Of a stretch of DNA of 64,000 bases, positions 26,286 through 34,787 are shown in pieces. The notes below the pieces were generated by a model. It was given only the letters and a program-made list of their open reading frames with translations. It did not search any database and had not been told where the DNA came from. The DNA lies in assembly GCA_036490475.1 (NCBI GenBank), contig DASXDT010000006.1, forward strand, positions 186,001-250,000. Direction: 5' to 3'. The position numbers were made by a program, and so were the translations under genes. The stretch's first letter is position 1; the number at the start of each line of letters is the position of its first letter. The stretch is from Candidatus Tumulicola sp. GTDB lineage: Bacteria > Vulcanimicrobiota > Vulcanimicrobiia > Vulcanimicrobiales > Vulcanimicrobiaceae.

Positions 26286-27089
26286 CTACGCCGGTTCGAT
26301 CGTGACGGTTTTCATCGCGTCGCCGCGCTTGATCGCATCCAGCGCTTCGAATCCGTCGGTCATTTTTCCGAACACCGTGTATTGGCCGTCGAGAAAGCGT
26401 GCGTCGCCCAAGCAGATATAAAACTGCGATCCGGCGCTGTCGGGATCCGACGTGCGCGCCATCGCGAGCGCGCCGCGGTCATGCGATCGCTTGTTGAACT
26501 CGGCTTTGAGCCGGTAGCCCGGGCCGCCACTGCCCGAACCATCCGGATCGCCACCCTGGATGACGAATCCGGGCTCGACGCGATGAAACTTGAGACCGTC
26601 GTAAAAACCGCTCTTCGCCAGTTTTAGAAATGCAGCGACGTGCACGGGCGCGTCGTCGGGAAAAAATTCCAGCACGATATCGCCCTTGTCGGTCGCAATG
26701 CGGGCGTGCGAGTGTCGAGCTTCGTCGTCGAGGGTTTTGACTTCGTCGGGAGAGGGCGGCGTTTGCGCCATCGGTTGCATTCCTTCCATAGGTGAATAAG
26801 CGTCAACGGCCGGTGCCTTGCGCAGCGAACAGCCAAAAGCCTCGCCGCCGGCCAACAGGTCCATTTTAGCCCCGCGAGCTAGGCGTTTAAACCGCGCCTC
26901 GTGCGAGCGAGCGTCGGTGAAGGTCTCCGGATACCACCAGGCGAGCAGAGCGACCGGCCTCCGTGAACGGGTGTACTTGGCGCCCGTGCCGGCGGCGTGC
27001 GACCGGACCCTGCGGGCCAAATCGGTCGTAGCCCCGGTATACAGAGACCCGTCGGAGCAGCGGAGCACGTAGACGGCGGCTTCGGTCAC
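26286..27089 (-). CDS. GIY-YIG nuclease domain fused in frame to a cyclophilin peptidyl-prolyl isomerase
   Basis: One open frame of 267 codons starts at GTG 27087-27089. Residues 1-85 are a GIY-YIG domain of the UPF0213 type (VYVLRCSDGSLYTG, then AKYTRSRRPV and EARFKRL). Residues about 107-267 are a complete cyclophilin (FHRVEPGFVIQGGDP, GALAMART, SQFYICL). No stop codon separates them. An internal ATG at 26769-26771, preceded by GGAAGGA at good spacing, would make a free 161-residue cyclophilin, so both long and short products are possible. The nuclease half has no way to end alone unless frameshifting occurs. Confidence 0.8.
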   Translation of the reverse strand: MTEAAVYVLRCSDGSLYTGATTDLARRVRSHAAGTGAKYTRSRRPVALLAWWYPETFTDARSHEARFKRLARGAKMDLLAGGEAFGCSLRKAPAVDAYSPMEGMQPMAQTPPSPDEVKTLDDEARHSHARIATDKGDIVLEFFPDDAPVHVAAFLKLAKSGFYDGLKFHRVEPGFVIQGGDPDGSGSGGPGYRLKAEFNKRSHDRGALAMARTSDPDSAGSQFYICLGDARFLDGQYTVFGKMTDGFEALDAIKRGDAMKTVTIEPA

Positions 27090-27131
27090 GGTTTAAGCGT
27101 TTGCACCTGGGTAGAATCTCTGACGGCGCTT

Positions 27132-27584
27132 ATGAATAGACCCTTCGAAGAAGTCGGCGAAGAGACGAAACCCTTCAATCTCCAGCTTCGGCTGCCCCCG
27201 CTGCCCCGCTCCGCTCGGACGGGGCGCGACGCATTTGCGGCGCTAGCGAAGTTCCATGAGGTTTCACCGGCCGATATCGAGAGCCTGACGTTCGCGCTCG
27301 GCGAGGCGTTGGCGAATGCGATCGAGCACGCAGCCTGCGACGCTGAAATCGAAGTCTCGGTCACGATCGATACGCGGACGATCGTCGCAACCGTTCGCGA
27401 CCGTGGACGCGGCATTTGCCTACCTCCATCCGATGGCACGCTTCCGTTTCCCGATAACAGCGCCGAAGGCGGCCGCGGATTTCCAATCATGCAGCGTTGC
27501 ACGGACTTCTTTGAAGTCAGTACGACGCCCGGCGACGGTACCGTCGTTACGCTCGGCCGGCGCCGGCGCGACGCCGTCGCGTAA
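27132..27584 (+). CDS. RsbW-like anti-sigma factor serine/threonine kinase
   Basis: This 150-residue protein is a HATPase_c_2 domain with the N box EALANAIEHA, the G1 box DRGRGICLP and the G2 region GGRGFPIM. Such kinases (RsbW, SpoIIAB and many stand-alone relatives) bind sigma factors or phosphorylate STAS antagonists. No sigma-B-like gene or STAS partner is adjacent. The ATG at 27132 is the natural start and gives the family length. It is divergent from the GIY-YIG fusion by 42 bases and meets a GNAT gene tail to tail with one base between stop codons. Confidence 0.85.
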   Translation: MNRPFEEVGEETKPFNLQLRLPPLPRSARTGRDAFAALAKFHEVSPADIESLTFALGEALANAIEHAACDAEIEVSVTIDTRTIVATVRDRGRGICLPPSDGTLPFPDNSAEGGRGFPIMQRCTDFFEVSTTPGDGTVVTLGRRRRDAVA

Positions 27585-27585
27585 G

Positions 27586-28170
27586 TCACAGCAGCGGAAT
27601 GTGAGGGGCCGCATCGAGCGGCAGCAGACCCGCCGCGCGTGGATCGTCGGATATTTCGAATTGTCGTTTGTACGGCACGAATCCGCACTTGCGGTAAAAC
27701 GCGATCGCTCCAGGATGATCGAGCGTACACGTGTGCAGCCAAACGCGGTGGATCGAACGCTCCCACGCCCGTTGTAGCGCGAATCGCATAAGGTATCGTC
27801 CGAAGCCCCGGCCTTGCGCCTCTCGCACCAAACCGAAAAACGCGACTTCGCACGAACCGGCTTCACGGAAATCTAGCTCCAACATTCCATCGGGCGACTC
27901 GTCGCGTCGAAGCTCGTAATTTTCGACATCCGGATCGTCGAGAATCGCTTGTAGCGACGGGTCGGACATCGTTAATCGCGACGACCATAAATACGGCGCC
28001 CCGATGCGCCGGAACATGTTGCGGTATGCGTCGACATCCGGTCGAACCGGCGCGACCGTTGCGTCGTTGCGTGCCTCGAAACGTTCGGACGGCCGAGCGT
28101 GCATTTCGAGGAACGTGACGAGGTTTGCCAGCTTGCCGGACGGCAGGTCGTGATACCCGTCGGCGATCAT
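27586..28170 (-). CDS. GNAT family N-acetyltransferase
   Basis: This 194-residue protein has the acetyl-CoA pyrophosphate loop in VREAQGRGFGRYLM and the C-terminal HPGAIAFYRKCGFVPYKRQ typical of GNAT enzymes. The N-terminal 60 residues (GYHDLPSGKLANLVTFLEM) suggest a member acting on a small molecule. Its ATG overlaps the stop of the aminotransferase gene as ATGA, so the two are expressed together. The substrate is unknown. Confidence 0.85.
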   Translation of the reverse strand: MIADGYHDLPSGKLANLVTFLEMHARPSERFEARNDATVAPVRPDVDAYRNMFRRIGAPYLWSSRLTMSDPSLQAILDDPDVENYELRRDESPDGMLELDFREAGSCEVAFFGLVREAQGRGFGRYLMRFALQRAWERSIHRVWLHTCTLDHPGAIAFYRKCGFVPYKRQFEISDDPRAAGLLPLDAAPHIPLL

Positions 28171-29453
28171 ACCGTCGCCTCGGCCGAAACGACCGCATTG
28201 AGGCTTTCGTCTATTGCGGCAACGGTTTCGTCGATGTCGGCCTGCGTATGGGCGGTCGAAACGAACATCACTTCGTTTTGCGACGGCGGAAGCAGAATTC
28301 CGCGCTCGAACATCGCGTGATAGTAGCGTGCGTAGGCGTGCTTGTCGGCCGCTAGCGCATCGTCGAAGTTGCGGTTAGGGGCACCCGCACGAAATTTGAA
28401 GTCGACGATCGACTCGTCGCTAACGACCGCATACGGCAAGCCGTGCTTCGCGAGCGCGGTTCGAATGCCGCCGGCTAGCCGTCCGGCATTTTCGCGCATT
28501 TGCGAATAATATTCCGGATGGCGTTCGAGCAGGTCGAGAACGCGGTGCGCCATCCCGACCGAAAATGGATTGCCGCCATGCGTTCCGCCGGTAAACGCCG
28601 GGCCGTTCGGTGCCAACACGTTCATCACGTCGGCGCGGCCACCGAACGCGGCGAACGGAACGCCGCCGCCGGCGATCTTACCGATCGCAGTGAGATCCGG
28701 AGTAATGCCGGTACGGCCCTGCGCGCCGCGCAATCCGAAACGCAGCCAGGTAATGACTTCGTCGAACACGAGCAACGCACCGTAGCCCCGCGCGCGCTCG
28801 CGAAGCCCTTCCAAAAATCCAGCGTCGGGCGGCACGTAGCCCATGTTGCCGACGATCGGTTCGACCAAGATGGCGGCCAGGTCGTTTTCTCGACCGTGCA
28901 CGACGCGATCGACGTCGTCGAGATCGTTATAGCGGGCGACCATCACATCGGCCGCTACGCCGCGTGGGATGCCGCCGGCATCGGTGTCGCTCGTATTCGC
29001 CGATGCACCCGCGCCAAGCAATGCGAGATCGAAGTGACCGTGGTAGTTTCCGGCAAACCGCAGCACCTTGTCGCGCCGTGTAAACGCGCGAGCCACGCGC
29101 ACCGCGCTCATCATTGCTTCGGTGCCGGTGGTGACGAAGCGCATCGACTCCATCGACGGAAGATACGATCGAATACGTTCTGAGAGGCGTAGCTCGTTCG
29201 GATGGGTCGTGCCCCACACGAAACCGTCGCGCGCGATCTCGTCTAAGCCGGTAACCAGCGCCGGATGCGTGTGCCCGAACAATAGTGGGCCGTAGGCCAT
29301 CACGTAGTCGATATAGCGGCGTCCGTTTTCGTCGAACGCGTAGGCATCCCGGGCCGACGCTTGAACGAACATCGGGCCACCGACGGCCCAGCCGGAACGA
29401 ACCGGCGAGTCGCAGCCGCCGGCTAATGCGGCGCGTGTATACAAAGGTCTCAT
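28167..29453 (-). CDS. hemL: glutamate-1-semialdehyde 2,1-aminomutase-like aminotransferase
   Basis: This 428-residue PLP enzyme matches glutamate-1-semialdehyde aminomutase, which makes 5-aminolevulinate for tetrapyrrole synthesis. The PLP lysine is K259 in AIGKIAGGGVPFAAFGG. The segments YIDYVMAYGPLLFGHTHP, NYHGHFD and PAFTGGTHGGNPFSVGMA are family signatures. The ATG at 29451-29453 gives the normal length. No other haem gene is close, and HemL-like proteins with other amino-acid substrates exist, so the assignment to haem synthesis is probable rather than certain. Confidence 0.82.
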   Translation of the reverse strand: MRPLYTRAALAGGCDSPVRSGWAVGGPMFVQASARDAYAFDENGRRYIDYVMAYGPLLFGHTHPALVTGLDEIARDGFVWGTTHPNELRLSERIRSYLPSMESMRFVTTGTEAMMSAVRVARAFTRRDKVLRFAGNYHGHFDLALLGAGASANTSDTDAGGIPRGVAADVMVARYNDLDDVDRVVHGRENDLAAILVEPIVGNMGYVPPDAGFLEGLRERARGYGALLVFDEVITWLRFGLRGAQGRTGITPDLTAIGKIAGGGVPFAAFGGRADVMNVLAPNGPAFTGGTHGGNPFSVGMAHRVLDLLERHPEYYSQMRENAGRLAGGIRTALAKHGLPYAVVSDESIVDFKFRAGAPNRNFDDALAADKHAYARYYHAMFERGILLPPSQNEVMFVSTAHTQADIDETVAAIDESLNAVVSAEATV

Positions 29454-29513
29454 GCGTGTCGACAACGATTCGACACAAGAGATTCCGCCCATCGTCGTTT
29501 TCGGAAAGCCGTT

Positions 29514-30605
29514 ATGCCCCATATCGAAGTTATTATCGAGCCGTCCAGCAACATTCGCGAACTCGTCGAGCGCCTGCCGATCGCGGCCGAGGTGATGCAA
29601 GCGTTCGGCCTCGGATGCAGCGGCTGTGGCGTGAGCGCCGCCGAGACGATCGAGCAAGGCGCGCTGGCGCACGGGCTTCGCGTCGAACCGATCTTGGCAG
29701 CGTTGCAGCAGGCGCGCCTATCGGGATTCGTCCCGCTCATTTCCAACGAGGACCGGCGGCCGGTGCGCCGCGCGCCATCGGCCTTTCGCGGGCGCGCCGC
29801 GATCAAGCGCATCATCCCGATTATGTCCGGCAAGGGGGGCGTCGGAAAGTCGCTCGTCACGGCATTGCTGGCACTCGGATTGCGGCGACGCCACCTGCGC
29901 GTCGGCATCCTCGACGCCGATATCACGGGACCGTCGATTCCAAAAATCTTCGGTCTGCACAAGCCGATGACGATCGAAGCCGATCCGGTGCTCAAAACGC
30001 CGCAAGGTGGCCCGCAGCCGCTGATGGCGCCGGTTCTCACACGTTCGGCCATCGAAGTCGTCAGTTCGAATTTGCTGACCGAGCAAGAAGACACCGCGAT
30101 GATTTGGCGCGGACCGATCTTGAGCGGCGTCATTCGGCAGTTCTTCGAGCAAGTGACGTGGAGCGAACTCGATTATCTGTTAATCGATCTTCCGCCGGGA
30201 ACGTCGGACGCGCCGCTGACCGTACTGCAATCGCTCAAGATCGACGGTGTCGTCTTGGTCACCATGCCGCAGGCGCTGGCGACGATGATCGTACGCAAAG
30301 CCACGAACCTCGTGCACCAACTGCAAAAACCGATTTTGGGCGTTGTCGAAAACATGTCGTATTTCGTCGCGCCCGACACGGGTACGCGATACGATATTTT
30401 TGGACCGTCCTACGCCGATCAGGTCGCCGAGTTAGCGCGCGCCCCACTGCTGGCGCGGATTCCGCTGGATCCGCTGAAAGCCGCATTGGCGGATGCCGGC
30501 GATGTCGAAGCCATCGACGATCCGATCTGCGACCAACTCGCCGCGCGCCTGGTCGAGATGGCCGAAGCACGGCCGGCCGTTAAAGAAACGATTTCGCTGC
30601 TATAA
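29514..30605 (+). CDS. Mrp/NBP35-family P-loop ATPase with N-terminal DUF1858 domain, altered Fe-S motif
   Basis: This 363-residue protein joins a DUF1858 domain (residues 1-70, with C35-SG-C38) to an Mrp/ApbC ATPase. The deviant Walker A is GKGGVGKS at 106-113, and LLIDLPPGTSD and GVVENMSYF are intact. Mrp proteins carry iron-sulfur clusters using a CxxC right after the NMSYF segment; here the equivalent positions are A286 and T289 (FVAPDTGTRYDIFG). Cluster binding could instead use the N-terminal CxxC, or the protein may have a different role. It starts 60 bases from the divergent aminotransferase gene and overlaps the convergent amidohydrolase by six bases. Confidence 0.87.
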   Translation: MPHIEVIIEPSSNIRELVERLPIAAEVMQAFGLGCSGCGVSAAETIEQGALAHGLRVEPILAALQQARLSGFVPLISNEDRRPVRRAPSAFRGRAAIKRIIPIMSGKGGVGKSLVTALLALGLRRRHLRVGILDADITGPSIPKIFGLHKPMTIEADPVLKTPQGGPQPLMAPVLTRSAIEVVSSNLLTEQEDTAMIWRGPILSGVIRQFFEQVTWSELDYLLIDLPPGTSDAPLTVLQSLKIDGVVLVTMPQALATMIVRKATNLVHQLQKPILGVVENMSYFVAPDTGTRYDIFGPSYADQVAELARAPLLARIPLDPLKAALADAGDVEAIDDPICDQLAARLVEMAEARPAVKETISLL

Positions 30606-32105
30606 CACGCCTGCGTCGAAGACGCAGGCACCGCCGATCCAGGTCTGCAGAACGCGGCAATCGGTAAATGAAGCCCCGTCGAACGGATCGCGGTCGAGCA
30701 CCACGAAGTCGGCGTTCAGACCGGCGCGCAGGTCGCCCGTCACGTGTTCGGCATATCCAAAACGCGCCGCATTCACGGTATACATCGCGAGCGCGGCGTG
30801 CCGCGATAGACGTTCGGATGGTTGATGATGATCGACGGCAGCTTGCATTCCGGCGAACGGATCGAGCTCGCATACCGGGCTGTCGGATCCCCCGCACAGC
30901 ATCGCGCCGGCCCGCTCGATACGTGCCAACGCGTTCATCGAACGCGTTCGTTCGACACCCAAACGCCGTTCGTACAACTCGTCGCTACCTCCCCACGCCG
31001 CGTCGAACTGCGGCTGCATCGACAACGCGATCCCTAACCGCGCGCAGGTTTCGATGTGCTCGTCCGACGCCAGTTCGAAATGTTCGATGAAGTGACGACA
31101 GCCGTTCCTCGACGGGCGATCGTCGAGCACTCGACGCCACACGCGCAGAGCTTGATCGATCGCCTCATCGCCGATGGCATGCACGCCGGCCGCGATGCCG
31201 AGCCGGTCGGAAGATTCGAAATACTCGAACAGTCCGTCATCGTCGAAGCGTAACGCGCCGGAACCACCGCCGCAGTAGGGCGCCGACATCGCGGCCGTAC
31301 CGCTCCCGATCGACCCATCTAAGAAGACGTCGCCGCCGACGTACGGCAAACCGAAGGAACGCGCCAATTCCGGATCGGGCTCGCAAATCTTCGAATGCAC
31401 GTCGGCCGGGAGCGCGCGCATCGCGGCTACTTCGGCCGCATAGTCGTCGCGCGCAAACCCCACGAGCTGTGCGTGCAGATGCGCCACGCCGCGCGAGAGC
31501 GCGAAATCGACCGCACGACGCTCGGCTGCTCGCCGCACGTCGAGTGGCGTGCGTTTGGCAAACCGCGCTTGTGCTTGCCAGTTCGCGTCTCGCGTTAAGC
31601 GGCCGGTCGGAACACCATCATCGTTGCGTTCGATACCCTCGACACCGCTCGGCAACTCGAGCCATTGCAACGTGCGTGCGTTGACGATGCTCGAGTGCGA
31701 GTCGACCCGCGTGAGCATCGCGATTCTATCGGAATGGAACCGCTCGAGCGCGGTTGCATCGGCCGCCCCGTCGGGCCACAACGCGTCGTCGTAACGTCCT
31801 CCCACGACGATGCCACCATCGACCGGAAGTCGTTCGACCGCTTCGTGCAGGGCGCGATTGGAACGCACGCTCGAAAGGTCGCGCGTGCCGCTCAGATAGC
31901 CGGAAGCGGCGAGATGGACGTGACAATCGGCCAGCGCCGGTATGACGATCGCTCCGCCGACGTCGACGCGGAGCGCGCCTAACCCGGCCGGCTCTTCTCC
32001 GACGGCCACAATGCGATGCTGGTCGATGACGATATTGTCGCTACACGCAAAACGGCGCGACGGAGCATCGAATGAATACACGCGCGCATTATGGAAGAGC
32101 AGCAC
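30600..32105 (-). CDS. amidohydrolase family protein (YtcJ-like)
   Basis: This 501-residue amidohydrolase begins with a small beta-sandwich and the metal-binding HxH in ALADCHVHL. Later it shows VHAIGDEAIDQAL, FIEHFELA, CGGSDSPV and the C-terminal AGLNADFVVLDRDPF. These features fit the YtcJ-like imidazolone-propionase-related hydrolases with wide substrate range (N-substituted formamides, cyclic amides). It starts with GTG 32103-32105, only 14 bases from the divergent protease gene. It overlaps the end of the Mrp gene. Confidence 0.85.
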   Translation of the reverse strand: MLLFHNARVYSFDAPSRRFACSDNIVIDQHRIVAVGEEPAGLGALRVDVGGAIVIPALADCHVHLAASGYLSGTRDLSSVRSNRALHEAVERLPVDGGIVVGGRYDDALWPDGAADATALERFHSDRIAMLTRVDSHSSIVNARTLQWLELPSGVEGIERNDDGVPTGRLTRDANWQAQARFAKRTPLDVRRAAERRAVDFALSRGVAHLHAQLVGFARDDYAAEVAAMRALPADVHSKICEPDPELARSFGLPYVGGDVFLDGSIGSGTAAMSAPYCGGGSGALRFDDDGLFEYFESSDRLGIAAGVHAIGDEAIDQALRVWRRVLDDRPSRNGCRHFIEHFELASDEHIETCARLGIALSMQPQFDAAWGGSDELYERRLGVERTRSMNALARIERAGAMLCGGSDSPVCELDPFAGMQAAVDHHQPSERLSRHAALAMYTVNAARFGYAEHVTGDLRAGLNADFVVLDRDPFDGASFTDCRVLQTWIGGACVFDAGVL

Positions 32106-32119
32106 GTGGGTACGGTACG

Positions 32120-33307
32120 ATGAAAGCGTCGAAGCTACTGCTCGGCCTCTGCGCCGGAGTGACGGCAGGTTATACGCTAATGCGAACGGTGCAAGCCCTC
32201 CGCGAGTACCGTCGTCCTTCGCCCGCGGTCGAGCGCGATGCGCGAGCCTATGCCGAGTATCGACGCGCCCTCGACGTTGCTGGGACCGTTCGAGGGCTCG
32301 CCAGCGCGTATTTGTTCGCTTACGGCGCGCCCGGTCGCTTCACCGATCGTGCGACGGCGTTCGCCCCGCCGTGGCTGCGCCCGGCGTTATTCTCCTTGCC
32401 GATCGTGACCATGTCTTCGTTGCTCGATTTGCCGATCTCGTTCGTCGAAAGCTATACGCCCGAGCGGCGCTACGGTTTGAGCGATCAGTCGATCGCGGCC
32501 TGGCTCGAAGAATACTTGAAAGGCACCGCGCTGTCGGCTGCATTCTCGGCGGTGCTGCTGAGTTTATTCGGTATCGCGGTCCGGCACGCGCCTCGTACCT
32601 GGCCGCTGGTAGCCGCCGCCGGCACGCTGCCGCTGTTAGTCGTCATGAACCTGGTCGTTCCGCTCTGGATACTTCCGATGTTCAATAAATTCGTGCCGCT
32701 CGACGGACCGCTCGAAGATCGGTTGCGCAAGCTTGCCGGACGCTATGGCGCCGCCACGGCCGAAATACTGCGTATGGATATGAGCCGCCAAACGCGCAAA
32801 GCCAACGCCTTCGTTACCGGCGTCGGCGGAACGCACCGTATCGTGCTCGGCGACACCCTGATCGACGCGTTCACGCCCGACGAAGTCGAGTTCGTCGTCG
32901 CGCACGAGCTCGGCCACTACGTCACCAAAGATACGTGGCGTCTCATCGCCTTTTCGGAACTGATGGCCGCCATATTATTATTCTGGGCGCAACGCGCGAC
33001 CCCGGTTCGCGAGCGGGCGAGGATGCGCAAACGGCCGATTTTATTGGCGCGCTTCGTCGTCACGATGAGCGCAGCGTCGCAACTGTTGCGACCGCTGTTG
33101 CTGGCGTTTTCGCGTTCGCGCGAATGGGCGGCCGACGATTTCGCACTCGAGGCCACCGGTGACGCCGCGAGCGGCGCTGCCGCGTTATCGCGCTTACGCG
33201 ACCAGAATCTAGCCGACGACGCACCGCCGCACTGGTACGAGTTGCTGTTCGGGTCGCATCCCGCGCTCAAGGACCGCATCGCGAAGTTGGAGGCTGCGGA
33301 GCGTTAG
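32120..33307 (+). CDS. M48 family membrane zinc endopeptidase (Ste24/CAAX-protease-like)
   Basis: This 395-residue integral membrane protease has the zinc motif H262-E-L-G-H266 followed by EWAADDFAL, which supplies the third ligand. The N-terminal half contains several hydrophobic helices and the YGLSDQSIAAWLEEYLKG segment characteristic of the M48 N-terminal domain in Ste24-like enzymes. Together these support an inner-membrane protease that clears misfolded membrane proteins. The ATG at 32120 is preferred over an upstream one inside the divergent amidohydrolase. Its stop overlaps the convergent folate gene by four bases. Confidence 0.9.
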   Translation: MKASKLLLGLCAGVTAGYTLMRTVQALREYRRPSPAVERDARAYAEYRRALDVAGTVRGLASAYLFAYGAPGRFTDRATAFAPPWLRPALFSLPIVTMSSLLDLPISFVESYTPERRYGLSDQSIAAWLEEYLKGTALSAAFSAVLLSLFGIAVRHAPRTWPLVAAAGTLPLLVVMNLVVPLWILPMFNKFVPLDGPLEDRLRKLAGRYGAATAEILRMDMSRQTRKANAFVTGVGGTHRIVLGDTLIDAFTPDEVEFVVAHELGHYVTKDTWRLIAFSELMAAILLFWAQRATPVRERARMRKRPILLARFVVTMSAASQLLRPLLLAFSRSREWAADDFALEATGDAASGAAALSRLRDQNLADDAPPHWYELLFGSHPALKDRIAKLEAAER

Positions 33308-34698
33308 CTTCCGCGCAACCATTGCGAAGGTCGTGTGCGTTCCGCGATGGTTTCTCCGCGCAGCTCGGCTCGTAGTTCCCCGAAGGTCCCGAAGCCCTGC
33401 GCGAACGCATCGTGCTTGTGGATCGATTCGTCGTTCACTTGCCGGGCCGAAACGTATGCATCGTCGCCAAGATCGCCGTACATGTCGAGCGTCGCCGCGA
33501 GCATCGCGCGCGCCGCATCTTCCACAAATCGAGGCCGCGAGTGCGCCTTACTTACCACGAAGAACTCGTCGGGCCGCTTGAGCAGGCCATACGTTTCGCT
33601 CGACATTGCGTTCTCGACGATTTCGATGACGTCTTCGACCGCGACCGTTTGCGGTTTGGCCGGATGTCCGACGAGCAGCGATCCACGGCTACGCTGATTG
33701 TGCGTGGCTTGCGGGATCGCGTCGAGCGCACGCGCGGCTGCGCCGGCATCGAAACCGGCCTCACGCAATTTGCGTTCGGAACGCTCGCGCATCATCTCTT
33801 GCGCACACGGGCAGGCGGTCATACCGAACGCTTCGGCTCCGACGAGCGTACGGGAGCCGTTCGGCGTGGCATACGCGATCGCTAGAAACGTATAGCGTTC
33901 TTCCGTCGGCAGCGCGCTCACGGGCGTCCAACGCTCCAACCCAAAACTCGCGCGCACGCGCACTTCCGCGTGCGGTGCGTCTTGTGCGACGACGATGGCG
34001 CGCGCGATCGAGCCGGGCAAATGCGCCAGCGAACCGTTCGGGTCGTCGCGCAAGCACGTGTCGATCGTGTCGGCGAGAATTTCCGAATACCGCGACATGT
34101 GCGCGCCCGCGAGGTTCGGCCCCAACGCGTTCGACATCGAGAACTCCGCATCGTACGCTCGAAGGTTCGCATCCGATCCGCTTACGATCGTGCGCCGAAC
34201 CGAACGAACGCCGGCGCGCTCGAGCGAGATTGCAACATCCGGCGCGAGCGACTGGCGATCGATCGAGAAATGCAGACTCCGCTCGACCCTGCGAACGAAT
34301 TCGAAAGCGCGTCGTCGCACGAGATGCGGCGCAATTTCGGCTAGCGGCGCCGCATCGTACGGCCGGTCCTCAAGGTCGTCGCGAACGACCTGGCCGTCGA
34401 TCGCCAGCACGTCGATGTCGATCGGCCGAGGAGCGAGCCGAATGCTCGAGGTCGAGCGACCGACGGCAGCCTCGATCGCTCGCGCGAACGCTTCGAACGC
34501 GTCGCGATCGAGCGGGGTTCGAACGGCCACCGCGAGGTTGAGGTATTCGGGCCCGGTGGCTCCGCCGGCCGGAGGCGAGGCGTAGAACGCCGATACCGCC
34601 GTCACCTCACACCGAGCGCGCAGGCGCTGCAGAGCGGCAAGGATGTTGGCTTGACGGTCGCCCAGATTCGAACCGATCCCGGCGTACACTTCGTGCAC
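33304..34698 (-). CDS. bifunctional FolK-FolE2 fusion (HPPK plus GTP cyclohydrolase IB)
   Basis: Residues 1-145 are 6-hydroxymethyl-7,8-dihydropterin pyrophosphokinase: VYAGIGSNLGDR at the start, SAFYASPP, and the magnesium site LAPRPIDIDVLAIDG. From about residue 165 to the end the protein is FolE2/MptA, the type IV GTP cyclohydrolase: AEFSMSNAL, GAHMSRYSEIL and the catalytic cysteine region GMTACPCAQEMM with C296. The two enzymes act at different steps of folate synthesis. FolE2 works without zinc and often appears under zinc limitation. Translation starts at GTG 34696-34698. No folB or folP lies beside it. Confidence 0.88.
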   Translation of the reverse strand: MHEVYAGIGSNLGDRQANILAALQRLRARCEVTAVSAFYASPPAGGATGPEYLNLAVAVRTPLDRDAFEAFARAIEAAVGRSTSSIRLAPRPIDIDVLAIDGQVVRDDLEDRPYDAAPLAEIAPHLVRRRAFEFVRRVERSLHFSIDRQSLAPDVAISLERAGVRSVRRTIVSGSDANLRAYDAEFSMSNALGPNLAGAHMSRYSEILADTIDTCLRDDPNGSLAHLPGSIARAIVVAQDAPHAEVRVRASFGLERWTPVSALPTEERYTFLAIAYATPNGSRTLVGAEAFGMTACPCAQEMMRERSERKLREAGFDAGAAARALDAIPQATHNQRSRGSLLVGHPAKPQTVAVEDVIEIVENAMSSETYGLLKRPDEFFVVSKAHSRPRFVEDAARAMLAATLDMYGDLGDDAYVSARQVNDESIHKHDAFAQGFGTFGELRAELRGETIAERTRPSQWLRGS

Positions 34699-34741
34699 CG
34701 CGCCAGCGTGCGGGGGACGAACGCTCGCCTCCTGCGGAAAT

Positions 34742-34773
34742 CGCCGGGCGGGCCGGAGACGGGCCGCCCGGCG
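34742..34773 (+). other. strong GC-rich hairpin in the sod leader
   Basis: CGCCGGGCGG at 34742-34751 pairs perfectly with CCGCCCGGCG at 34764-34773. It ends 14 bases before the sod ATG and has no T-run after it, so it is not a normal intrinsic terminator for rightward transcription. It may stabilise the sod message or mask its ribosome-binding region, which is otherwise not recognisable. Confidence 0.5.
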
Positions 34774-34787
34774 CGAACCACCCTCTT

